Assembly: GCA_050305935.1 (NCBI GenBank)
Contig: JBNLGG010000026.1
Location: 1 to 52,149, forward strand
Source: CAJXNP01 sp050305935
GTDB lineage: Bacteria > Bacteroidota > Bacteroidia > Cytophagales > Cyclobacteriaceae
Direction of reading: 5' to 3'
Length of the DNA: 52,149 nucleotides
This document shows, one piece after another, positions 1 through 6,421 of this stretch (the first letter of the stretch is position 1; each line of letters begins with the position of its first letter). A program made the translations under genes and the position numbers. A model generated the notes under the pieces. It worked only from the letters and a program-made list of their open reading frames with translations, searched no databases and had not been told where the DNA came from.

Positions 1-1141
1 CATCGGGAAGATAGCGGTGAATGGCCTGCATCCCTACCTTGCTGGCGATCCGGTCCAGAAGCTCTGCTAATTGCACGTCCTCCAGTCCACCTGAATTTTC
101 CAGTATCTTCTCCTGTTTAGCGAAATGATCATCTACCTTGGGTGCTTCAAGGGTAAACAGTTCGATACCCAGCGCCGGTTCAATGCTTGGTAGTTTGGTT
201 TCGAATAGTTTATACAGATGATCCGCGTTGTGTGAAGGCTGATTGGTTCCAATGGCGATTTGCTCCACATTTCCATCGACACGGTAGCCTTTGAAAATGG
301 CTGTTCGCAGCCCCTTTTGTTCCTGTTGGAGGCGGGAGCAAAGGGTCTCCAGTAATTGCTTTAGTGCGATTTCAATGCCCGGTGCTGTTACAATCGGCTC
401 CAGGCAAGGCAATCTTTCCTGGTATGGTTCGATGGGAATAACCGGCTTGAGCATTTCCATTTCCTGACCCAGGGCCATATCCAGGCGCATCATGAAATGC
501 GGCCCAAACCTCCTTCTAAGGGATGGATGGGGAATTTTGATAAATTGCCGGATTTGGTGAAGACCGAGCTTGTGCAGGCGTTCAATCGTGTCGGGATCAA
601 GGCGTAGGGCTTCGGGAGGCAAGCCCATGAGCGCTTTGACGTGTCGACCCGCGGGAATGATCTGCGGGCTTTTTTCAAAACGGGCTACTCCCCAGGCAAC
701 TCCAATGGTATCTGCCATTGCTGCGCATATATCATATCCCCGGGCATTTAATTTCTTAATGATATGGGAAAGGTAGGGGTGATCACCTCCCCAAAGGTGG
801 GAGCAACCGGTAGCATCCAGTATGAGTCCGTCAGGAAGATCGACAGCCACTATCGGTGTGAAACGGATACACCACTCAGCAAGGCGTTTCAATAATTTTT
901 CAGGAAGCTCCGGTATGTCGTCCATCACCTCCAGATTTGGTAAAACTGCCCGGGCATCAGTTAATACCATTCCTTTGTTGATATCCATTTTTTCAGCCGC
1001 AGCATTTACAGCCGTCACGATCATTCTTCCGTGAGAAGGACTTCGCAGAACAAAGGGTATATCATGAAGGTGTGGGTGACGGAGTGCAAACCAGTCTGTA
1101 TTCAGATGACGAAACCATATGGAAACATAACGCCTGACCAT
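1..1141 (-). CDS. imuB: ImuB, Y-family DNA polymerase-like mutasome subunit (3' end beyond window)
   Basis: About 380 residues are visible, read on the minus strand from an ATG at 1141 and running off the left edge. The start reads MVRRYVSIWFRHLNTDWF. Catalytic Y-family polymerases carry an Asp-rich DxD-type motif here, and it is absent. The second acidic site is replaced by VDLPDGLILDATGCSHLWGG (residues about 98-117), a typical ImuB signature. This fits the known role of ImuB: a catalytically dead Y-family protein that bridges the beta clamp, ImuA and the error-prone polymerase DnaE2 during damage-induced mutagenesis. The ATG lies 4 bp after the imuA stop, so the two genes form one operon. 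dnaE2, the usual third member, would be expected to the left. Family assignment is firm. The C-terminal clamp-binding tail cannot be seen. Confidence 0.9.
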   Translation of the reverse strand, partial: MVRRYVSIWFRHLNTDWFALRHPHLHDIPFVLRSPSHGRMIVTAVNAAAEKMDINKGMVLTDARAVLPNLEVMDDIPELPEKLLKRLAEWCIRFTPIVAVDLPDGLILDATGCSHLWGGDHPYLSHIIKKLNARGYDICAAMADTIGVAWGVARFEKSPQIIPAGRHVKALMGLPPEALRLDPDTIERLHKLGLHQIRQFIKIPHPSLRRRFGPHFMMRLDMALGQEMEMLKPVIPIEPYQERLPCLEPIVTAPGIEIALKQLLETLCSRLQQEQKGLRTAIFKGYRVDGNVEQIAIGTNQPSHNADHLYKLFETKLPSIEPALGIELFTLEAPKVDDHFAKQEKILENSGGLEDVQLAELLDRIASKVGMQAIHRYLPD

Positions 1142-1145
1142 CTTA

Positions 1146-1919
1146 TCATCCTACATTCTTTTTGTCCCAATGCAATGTGTGTACATGTTTACCTTCCGGC
1201 TTGTCGGATAATGATTTTCGGAGCGGTAAAGTGTTCTGTAAATACCTGAATTCCTGGTTTATCCATTGTACTTCCCAGGAGCCTGGCTTGCCATTTCGCA
1301 TTCTCAGGAGTTGTATCTTCCATTTTGGATAGCCCACCCCGGGTAGCCCATCAATTGTTTCGCTCGGAAGTGAAGTAATCGACCAGCGTGAAACACATGC
1401 GGTAGTATTCAGGTTTTGAGGATTGTCACGAATGATGAATCCAGTGACATGGCTATGCTCGACAGCCAATTGCAGGCGCCGGGAAGCTGTGAAGTCAATA
1501 TTTCGCACCTCGCCAACCACGGCAGAGAGGGCACTGCATTTCAAGGCTTCTTCCATTACCCACAGCACATTCTTTTCTTTTTTTAAATCAATGAAAATGA
1601 TATGGTCAGGTTCCAGGCCAAAACTTTTCAGCGCCGGGGGAAAAAGCGTTCGGGTGGCGCTGACCCATAGCGCCGTTCCGTTTTCTCCCATAAGGGATGA
1701 GAGCAGCCCGGCAATAAAACCGCTGACAGGGCTGGTTTCTTTTGCCTGTGCAGGTAAAAATTCATGCACCGCCCCAATGGGAAAGGAATTATTTGGGAAG
1801 CAGTCGTTCATGGTATTCAGGCCCAAATCCAGCGAAGCATTATGAGTTGATTTAAAGCCTTGTAAGCGGAGAATATCGGCTTGTAAATCTTTAATAATAT
1901 TTGCTTTTGACGACACCAT
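1146..1919 (-). CDS. imuA: ImuA, RecA-like mutasome accessory protein
   Basis: A 257-residue protein of the RecA/SulA-like ImuA family. Recognisable stretches are the N-terminal DLGLNTMNDCFPNNSFPIGAVHEF, which matches the region leading into the RecA-like core (residues about 31-54), ALWVSATRTLFPPALKSFGL (about 82-101), and a C-terminal basic segment with the pattern typical of the family. In known systems ImuA works with ImuB and DnaE2 in translesion synthesis and SOS mutagenesis. It is followed after 4 bp by imuB, which is strong operon evidence. The 5' flank carries a large AT-rich palindromic element (1952-2002), 33-83 bp upstream of the start codon, that is placed like a repressor site. 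Start chosen: ATG at 1919, the first methionine of the frame and the one that gives the normal family length. Confidence 0.88.
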   Translation of the reverse strand: MVSSKANIIKDLQADILRLQGFKSTHNASLDLGLNTMNDCFPNNSFPIGAVHEFLPAQAKETSPVSGFIAGLLSSLMGENGTALWVSATRTLFPPALKSFGLEPDHIIFIDLKKEKNVLWVMEEALKCSALSAVVGEVRNIDFTASRRLQLAVEHSHVTGFIIRDNPQNLNTTACVSRWSITSLPSETIDGLPGVGYPKWKIQLLRMRNGKPGSWEVQWINQEFRYLQNTLPLRKSLSDKPEGKHVHTLHWDKKNVG

Positions 1920-1951
1920 GAAGTTTTAAACTTGATACGTCAAAGATAATC

Positions 1952-2002
1952 AAACTAATCTTTTTAGTAAAATTTTTACTAAAAAACTAAAAAAATTAGT
2001 TT
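1952..2002 (-). promoter_or_regulatory. Nested palindromic operator-like element upstream of imuA
   Basis: Read directly from the bases: a perfect inverted repeat with 12-bp arms and a 1-bp centre lies at 1961-1985 (left arm TTTTTAGTAAAA). It is enclosed by a perfect 8-bp outer repeat, AAACTAAT at 1952-1959 against ATTAGTTT at 1995-2002. A further ACTAA-N5-TTAGT dyad lies at 1986-2000. All sit 33-83 bp upstream of the imuA start codon. Damage-inducible imuA operons are normally repressed by LexA or a LexA-like protein, so an operator is the natural reading. The identity of the repressor is inference, because no repressor gene is in view. Confidence 0.6.
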
Positions 2003-2177
2003 ATGAAAATTCATAAGAATGAAACGGTGTGTAGTTTATCGTGCGTTGTTGTATGAAACCTATCTGGGTTGGTGGCATTAAAACATTGGAAAACCGGTTT
2101 GTATTCCGTCTCTTTTAGAACAAAATTTCAAATAAGTCGATTAAATTAGTATTTTGGTTATGACATAAATTATTGGT

Positions 2178-2387
2178 ATGAGTATATTAAAATATCCATT
2201 AAACAATGCCCAAATGGAGTTGATGAAACTGTTTAGCACAGATTTATCAGAAAAGGAACTCGAGGAGCTCAAGGCACTATTATCGAGGTTTTATGCGGAT
2301 AAGGCTGTCAATGCTGCTGATGATGTTTGGAACAAGAAAGGATTGACAGATGAAGATATGGACAAGTGGTTAAATGAAAAGTCCTGA
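2178..2387 (+). CDS. Putative antitoxin paired with PIN-domain toxin
   Basis: A small protein of 69 residues, acidic and helix-rich: SEKELEELKALLSRFYADKA near the middle, then GLTDEDMDKWLNEKS at the end. Its last 14 bases overlap the start of the downstream PIN-domain gene, the layout usual for toxin-antitoxin pairs in which the antitoxin comes first. No ribbon-helix-helix or Phd motif can be clearly assigned, so the antitoxin call rests mainly on size, acidity, position and overlap. In such modules the antitoxin binds and masks the nuclease active site and often autoregulates the promoter. ATG at 2178 is the first start of the frame. Confidence 0.65.
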   Translation: MSILKYPLNNAQMELMKLFSTDLSEKELEELKALLSRFYADKAVNAADDVWNKKGLTDEDMDKWLNEKS

Positions 2388-2810
2388 GAGTTTGTTATTT
2401 GTTATCGACACAAATATCTTACTCGTATCAATTTCAAGTCGTTCTAAATACCATTGGCTTTATCAGGCATTGCTACATGGGAAATTTAAATTGGCAGTTA
2501 CTCAGGAAATTCTTCTTGAATATGAAGAAACGATTAGTAGCCACTGGAGTTCTGAAGTAGGAGTGAACGTTGTCCGGTCACTAACAGAACTTCCAAATGT
2601 GATTTTCACACCAATATATTATACTTAAACCTTATTTCCTCTGATGTGGATGACAATAAGTTTGTTGATTGTGCCTTTGCGGCAAGTGTTGACTTTATTG
2701 TTACCCAGGATGCTCATTTCGATATCCTTAAGACGGTATCCTTTCCAAGAATCTCCGCAATAAATATCCATGAATTTCAAAAAATATTGGAGTCAAGGAA
2801 ATTGATTTGA
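2374..2810 (+). pseudogene. PIN-domain RNase toxin, broken by a frameshift
   Basis: The frame starting at 2374 encodes 84 residues with the PIN signature FVIDTNILLVSI (first active-site Asp) and stops at 2626-2628. The missing half resumes one base out of phase from about 2625 and runs to a stop at 2808-2810. It contains SSDVDDNKFVDCAFAASVDF and TQDAHFD, which are the conserved central and C-terminal acidic motifs of PIN toxins in the COG1569-like group. Joined, the two parts give about 145 residues, the normal length. The lesion is a single missing base near 2620-2625 (in ATTATACTTAAACC). The residual pair may keep an antitoxin with no working toxin. A sequencing error or programmed frameshift is possible, but no clear slippery heptamer is seen. 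Confidence 0.8.
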
Positions 2811-2886
2811 TTCGTAAATTTTGGATCCACGATTTCAAAACCCACCCAAGCTCATATATTTGCAAAAGACCATTTTTACCAAACGT

Positions 2887-3519
2887 ATGAGGAAAAAGAA
2901 GCTTTTGGCGCAGTTGCTCCTGATCGAAGTATTTGTTTTTGTCTTTGTTGTCGGGTTCTTTCCGGTAGATTGGCAAAACTATCTTTATTCATCCTTGTAC
3001 ACACTTCTGTTTTTTACTTGTGCATTAAACCTGGACAAGCACAGAAATACGATATTGTGGATATCATCAGGGGCCATTCTTCTGGAATGGGTAGCCCGGA
3101 TATATGACCTGCCATTACTTCATGCCGCTTCCAAAATCTTAAACCTCGTTTTCTTTATTGTAGTGGTAGGTTTGTTTATAAGACAAATTGCCCGGGCCAG
3201 GGAAGTGACGGGAAGGGTTATTTTTGAAGCCATCAATGGCTACCTCCTGCTGGGCATAGTATTTTCCCTTCTTATTACACTAAGTATTATCATAGACGAG
3301 AGGTCGTTTAGTTTTAGTATGTCAGGTGACTATCGGCCTAATGACATTATTTATTATGGCTTTGTTACATTGTCTACGCTGGGGTATGGTGATCTTCTTC
3401 CTGTGGAGCCGTACGCCAGGTCCATAGCTTTGCTTACTACCCTGGGAGGGCAGCTATATCTTACGGTGATTATTGCCTTGCTGGTCGGTAAATTTTCCAG
3501 CCGTACAAATAGAACGTGA
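2887..3519 (+). CDS. Ion channel family protein (two-pore-helix K+ channel type)
   Basis: The 210-residue membrane protein starts at ATG 2887, right after AAACGT. An upstream in-frame TTG at 2821 would add 22 unhydrophobic residues and is less likely. The first 100 residues contain about four hydrophobic helices. The C-terminal half has the M1-pore-M2 layout of the bacterial Ion_trans_2 family: a helix at about 115-138, the pore loop IIYYGFVTLSTLGYGDLLPVEPYARS, and a last helix rich in Leu and Ile. The selectivity filter reads TLGYGD, close to canonical TVGYGD, so K+ conduction is likely. No cytoplasmic RCK or cyclic-nucleotide domain follows; the protein ends just after the last helix. The role is probably membrane potential or K+ homeostasis. 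Confidence 0.85.
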   Translation: MRKKKLLAQLLLIEVFVFVFVVGFFPVDWQNYLYSSLYTLLFFTCALNLDKHRNTILWISSGAILLEWVARIYDLPLLHAASKILNLVFFIVVVGLFIRQIARAREVTGRVIFEAINGYLLLGIVFSLLITLSIIIDERSFSFSMSGDYRPNDIIYYGFVTLSTLGYGDLLPVEPYARSIALLTTLGGQLYLTVIIALLVGKFSSRTNRT

Positions 3520-3565
3520 TTTGGATTTAACACATTGATTTAAAATATTTAACAAAAAACATCAG

Positions 3566-3778
3566 ATGGCAAAAAAGAAGAACAACTGGCTGGCCCGCGA
3601 ACTCACCTATATTTTCCTGGCGCCACTATTGGTTTTGGTGGGGGTATTGCTGGTGGGGGTGATGTTTGAAACCTGGTATAAGGACCCCATGTTGATATTA
3701 AAAGCATCGGGAATAGCCTATGCCGGACTGCTTTTTTTACGCTTGTTTTTTAGCATTTACAAGCTCTTTAATAAGTAG
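3566..3778 (+). CDS. Small two-helix membrane protein, unknown function
   Basis: A protein of 70 residues with a basic N-terminus (MAKKKNNW) and two predicted membrane helices, at about 13-32 (FLAPLLVLVGVLLVGVMF) and 44-62 (ASGIAYAGLLFLRLFFSIY). It starts 46 bp after the channel gene on the same strand and may be cotranscribed with it. I do not recognise the family. A role as a channel accessory subunit is possible but not supported by the sequence itself. Confidence 0.6.
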   Translation: MAKKKNNWLARELTYIFLAPLLVLVGVLLVGVMFETWYKDPMLILKASGIAYAGLLFLRLFFSIYKLFNK

Positions 3779-3781
3779 GTT

Positions 3782-4060
3782 TTACGAAGTCACCCACATT
3801 TCGGCTTCGTTAAAATAGGTGAAAGTCCTGACCTCGACGCTCGTCGTTTCCCTGGCGATTTTTTCCACAAGCCTTCTGCTCAAATGGTCTGTAGAAACGA
3901 TATAGGCAGCTTTTTTCATTCCTGTTTTTGCTACAGCCGGGTAATATTTTGTTGTCAGGAAGGGTATGATCGTGTCAAAGTTTACTCGTAACCTGGTGAA
4001 GTCGACGATTTCACCTATCGCGGTGAGTTTCTTTGATGCTGAAAAGGCCTTTCTGAGCAA
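3782..4060 (-). CDS. STAS/SEC14-like domain protein, N-terminus unclear
   Basis: The readable frame gives 92 residues from a TTG at 4060, including VDFTRLRVNFDTIIPFLTTK and KTGMKKAAYIVSTDHLSRRL and ending FNEAEMWVTS. This resembles the C-terminal two thirds of small STAS/SpoIIAA-like proteins common in Bacteroidota, which are usually about 125-140 residues. The same frame is open upstream to a stop near 4130 (residues FCITLHVFTSNVLANKDIDK precede the TTG) but holds no ATG or GTG. The gene therefore either uses a rare start or has lost its 5' end. It converges on the small membrane gene with only 3 bp between the stops. Function unknown. Confidence 0.45.
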   Translation of the reverse strand: MLRKAFSASKKLTAIGEIVDFTRLRVNFDTIIPFLTTKYYPAVAKTGMKKAAYIVSTDHLSRRLVEKIARETTSVEVRTFTYFNEAEMWVTS

Positions 4061-4225
4061 AGCATCTATTTTGTCAATGTCTTTGTTGGCAAGAACATTC
4101 GAAGTAAAAACATGTAACGTGATGCAGAACTATCCGGGGGAAGAATTGACTGTTGTACTAATTTTTGCATTTGAATTAATTTATTGATAAACGATAAATA
4201 AATATTGATAATTGTAGTTTTTTTA

Positions 4226-4256
4226 TTGTTTTATAACAGGTAAGATGCTAGATTTG
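4226..4256 (+). promoter_or_regulatory. Bacteroidota-type promoter for the DUF2975-XRE operon
   Basis: TTG at 4226-4228, a 20-base spacer, then TAGATTTG at 4249-4256. This matches the TTG-N19-20-TAnnTTTG promoter of the Bacteroidota primary sigma factor. It lies about 40 bases upstream of the ATG at 4297. A second TAGATTTG-like copy follows at about 4267-4274. Confidence 0.6.
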
Positions 4257-4296
4257 GTTCTAAAATTAGATTTGAAACTTAAATGAAGACAATCAA

Positions 4297-4869
4297 ATGA
4301 ACAAGAACAAACTGCTCGATATCATGGTGTTAACAAGTTACTTTTTTCAGATAGTGATAGTGTTAATAATGGTCATTCTAACAATCGGCCTGGTCTACTG
4401 GCACATAGACCGAGAGGTTTACTCATACATTCCCATCCAGATTCTTGGGGGTAATGCATCGCTTCAGTTTGCATCGGTGACTTCCACCGCTGTAGGAACC
4501 TCTATTACCAAGTCTGTTGCAACATTGAATAACATATCGGTCAGCTCACTTTACATATTGTACTTGCAATTGATGGCTGTAGGAACCCTGGTGTTATTGG
4601 CATTGCGGGAATTCACACAAGTGATCAGGTCGGTCAGGAAAATTCAGACTTTTGTTTACCAAAACATTCGATCTTTCAAAAAGATTGGCCTCTACCTTTT
4701 TATTGTATTTCTTTTGTCAGGAGTGCAATATTCCAGCTTCAAAGAGAGTGGTCTGTTCGGACTCTATGTTCATTGGACGCCATTATTGCTGTCGCTACTT
4801 AGCTACACGCTATCTGAAGTATTTAGAGAAGGTAATGCGTTATTAGAAGAAAATAAGGGTACTATTTAG
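4297..4869 (+). CDS. DUF2975 family four-helix membrane protein
   Basis: A 190-residue integral membrane protein with four hydrophobic segments at about 10-33, 83-103, 130-146 and 155-172. The order and spacing, and a short XRE regulator directly downstream, match the DUF2975 family. The biochemical role of the family is not established. The first periplasmic loop (about 34-82) is Ser/Thr/Val rich. It is separated from the next gene by 2 bp, so the two are surely cotranscribed from the promoter at 4226-4256. Confidence 0.8.
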   Translation: MNKNKLLDIMVLTSYFFQIVIVLIMVILTIGLVYWHIDREVYSYIPIQILGGNASLQFASVTSTAVGTSITKSVATLNNISVSSLYILYLQLMAVGTLVLLALREFTQVIRSVRKIQTFVYQNIRSFKKIGLYLFIVFLLSGVQYSSFKESGLFGLYVHWTPLLLSLLSYTLSEVFREGNALLEENKGTI

Positions 4870-4871
4870 TC

Positions 4872-5081
4872 ATGGCAATAATTGTAAATGTAGACGTAAT
4901 GCTGGCAAGAAGAAAGCTATCAGTATCAGAGTTGGCAGACAGAGTGGGTATCACTTTAGCCAATCTTTCTATATTAAAAAACGGTAAGGCAAAGGCCATT
5001 CGCTTTTCTACATTGGATGCTATTTGCAAGGCACTGGAGTGCCAGCCAGGTGATATTTTAGAGTATAAATCAGACGATTAA
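4872..5081 (+). CDS. XRE-family transcriptional regulator (YozG-like)
   Basis: A 69-residue single-domain helix-turn-helix protein. The Cro/C1 core is plain: LARRKLSVSELADRVGITLA then NLSILKNGKAKAIRFSTLDA and CKALECQPGDILEYKSD. Short regulators of this shape are regularly encoded right after DUF2975 membrane proteins. It probably controls its own operon, perhaps in response to its membrane partner; that is inference from the pairing. The 2-bp spacing suggests translational coupling. Confidence 0.85.
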   Translation: MAIIVNVDVMLARRKLSVSELADRVGITLANLSILKNGKAKAIRFSTLDAICKALECQPGDILEYKSDD

Positions 5082-5098
5082 AATCATCAGGTCAATTT

Positions 5099-5263
5099 TT
5101 GGAGAAGCAACAAAGTATTCCGAAGTCTTTATGTGCGGATAATATCAACTATACAGGGGATAATGGAAGCTATGATGTTCCTGATGTTAAATCTCGAAAT
5201 TCCTATTGGATAATCGAGGATATAGCAGGTAAGCAGCCCGCTGGGTTTTTAAAGGTTATCTAA
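5099..5263 (+). pseudogene. Open remnant of unknown origin
   Basis: A stop-free stretch of 54 codons in one frame ends in a TAA at 5261-5263 and includes DNINYTGDNGSYDVPDVKSR and SYWIIEDIAGKQPAGF. Residue composition looks protein-like, but there is no ATG or upstream coding sequence. It may be the tail of a deleted gene. I do not recognise the family. Confidence 0.3.
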
Positions 5264-5481
5264 AACATCAAAATAGAACTTCATCTCCCTTTATTAAAAA
5301 CTTAGCGTACCCTATCTTGACAAGATAAATAAAATGACCTTTCCGATGTTAGATACCGGTACAAAATCGACAGTGGAGGAATCTAAAAAGAGAACCTGCA
5401 CTTTTTGTTCCGGGAAGATTCTATAACTGATGTTGATTGTGGATGGGCGATGATTAAATAATTGAAATCAAATAAGGAAGA

Positions 5482-5668
5482 ATGATTAAAAGAACTATAC
5501 GAGGGACAAAATCGATCAATTCACTTTTTAAAGTTATTGGCATTCATACTGGTATCGTTTATTTCCACTCAGGCATCTGCCCAAAAAATAAAAGTGGCCT
5601 GTGTAGGTAACAGCATTACCTACAGATATGGCTTTTCCAACCCATCTGGTAGGATGGTAGGGAAATAA
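5482..5668 (+). pseudogene. Broken 5' end of an SGNH-type esterase gene
   Basis: An ATG at 5482 starts a basic leader (MIKRTIRGTKSINSLFK). After a one-base shift near 5530 the frame continues as a hydrophobic signal sequence ending in STQASAQ, then KIKVACVGNSITYRYGFSNP, and stops at 5666-5668. VACVGNSIT with the catalytic Ser is the block-I motif of SGNH/GDSL hydrolases such as exported sialate O-acetylesterase-like proteins of PULs. The segment is thus the signal peptide and first strand of such an enzyme, with an internal frameshift and the remaining gene lost or scrambled. Confidence 0.6.
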
Positions 5669-6421
5669 CCTGCATGCCCTGCTTGATTTTAAAAGATATC
5701 TGGCTGATTGGCTAGGTGGGTGGAATTTCCAGACCTTCAGGTCGGCATATTGCGCAAACATATTTTAGAAAACCAGTACATCACCACCAACTACAAGGCT
5801 GTCTCACTTGGGCGGATGCAAGACGAACGGAAAAACTCGATTTTGCAACATATACAGACTATCCCAATGGGGACAGTACGAATAATCAGTTGATTTGTTT
5901 AGTAATTTTCTCATGGGTAGCTTTTCAAGGACCACGAAATCAGTGCCAGGTCATTTGTTGAGGTCAGATGATTCCGGCAGGTTGCTACGATAAATATATT
6001 GCTAAGGTAAACGAAAATGACCCTGCCGTTTTTTGTGTTATTGTATTCTCCGGACATAGCTGTAGTTCAAGTTCATGCAAAAGACCTACAAATGAAAAAT
6101 CATCGGCAGCGTTGTGTAAGATTTCACCAGTCCCAGGTCTTTCAAAACGTTAAGAAAGCCACCTTCTCTAACCGCTCCCAATAGATATAAAATAGCTTAG
6201 TATAGAGCTAAATGTAATTGGTTTAGATCGTTTGTGAAGTTTTAAAAAAGAACCGTGTATTTTACTCCAAAAATACCGAACTTGTTGGAATAAATGCAAA
6301 AATAAGACGTCAGCGTACCTTATCAGAAACATAACAGACCCTATCTTAAAAGGGAAAGTAACACATTAGCGAGTTAATTGAGTGGTTAGTAAATCACTTT
6401 ATAAATCATCTTTAAACTAAT
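5669..6421. other. Gene-poor stretch upstream of PUL1
   Basis: No intact gene is supported here. The first 500 bases hold short frames with protein-like fragments (for example TWADARRTEKLDFATYTDYP in frame at about 5810-5870) that fit the decayed body of the esterase-like gene or another lost PUL gene. The last 260 bases are AT-rich and must hold the susC promoter. Within them AGCGTACCTTATC (6312-6324) and ACCCTATCTT (6338-6347) echo sequences at 5304-5320. Confidence 0.5.

Noticed and set aside
2821..2886. Upstream TTG start for the K+ channel
   Set aside because: It would add a polar leader before the first membrane helix; the ATG at 2887 fits the family better.
5968..6153. 61-codon frame upstream of susC
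   Set aside because: Cys/Ser-rich sequence with no homology I can recognise, inside decayed DNA.
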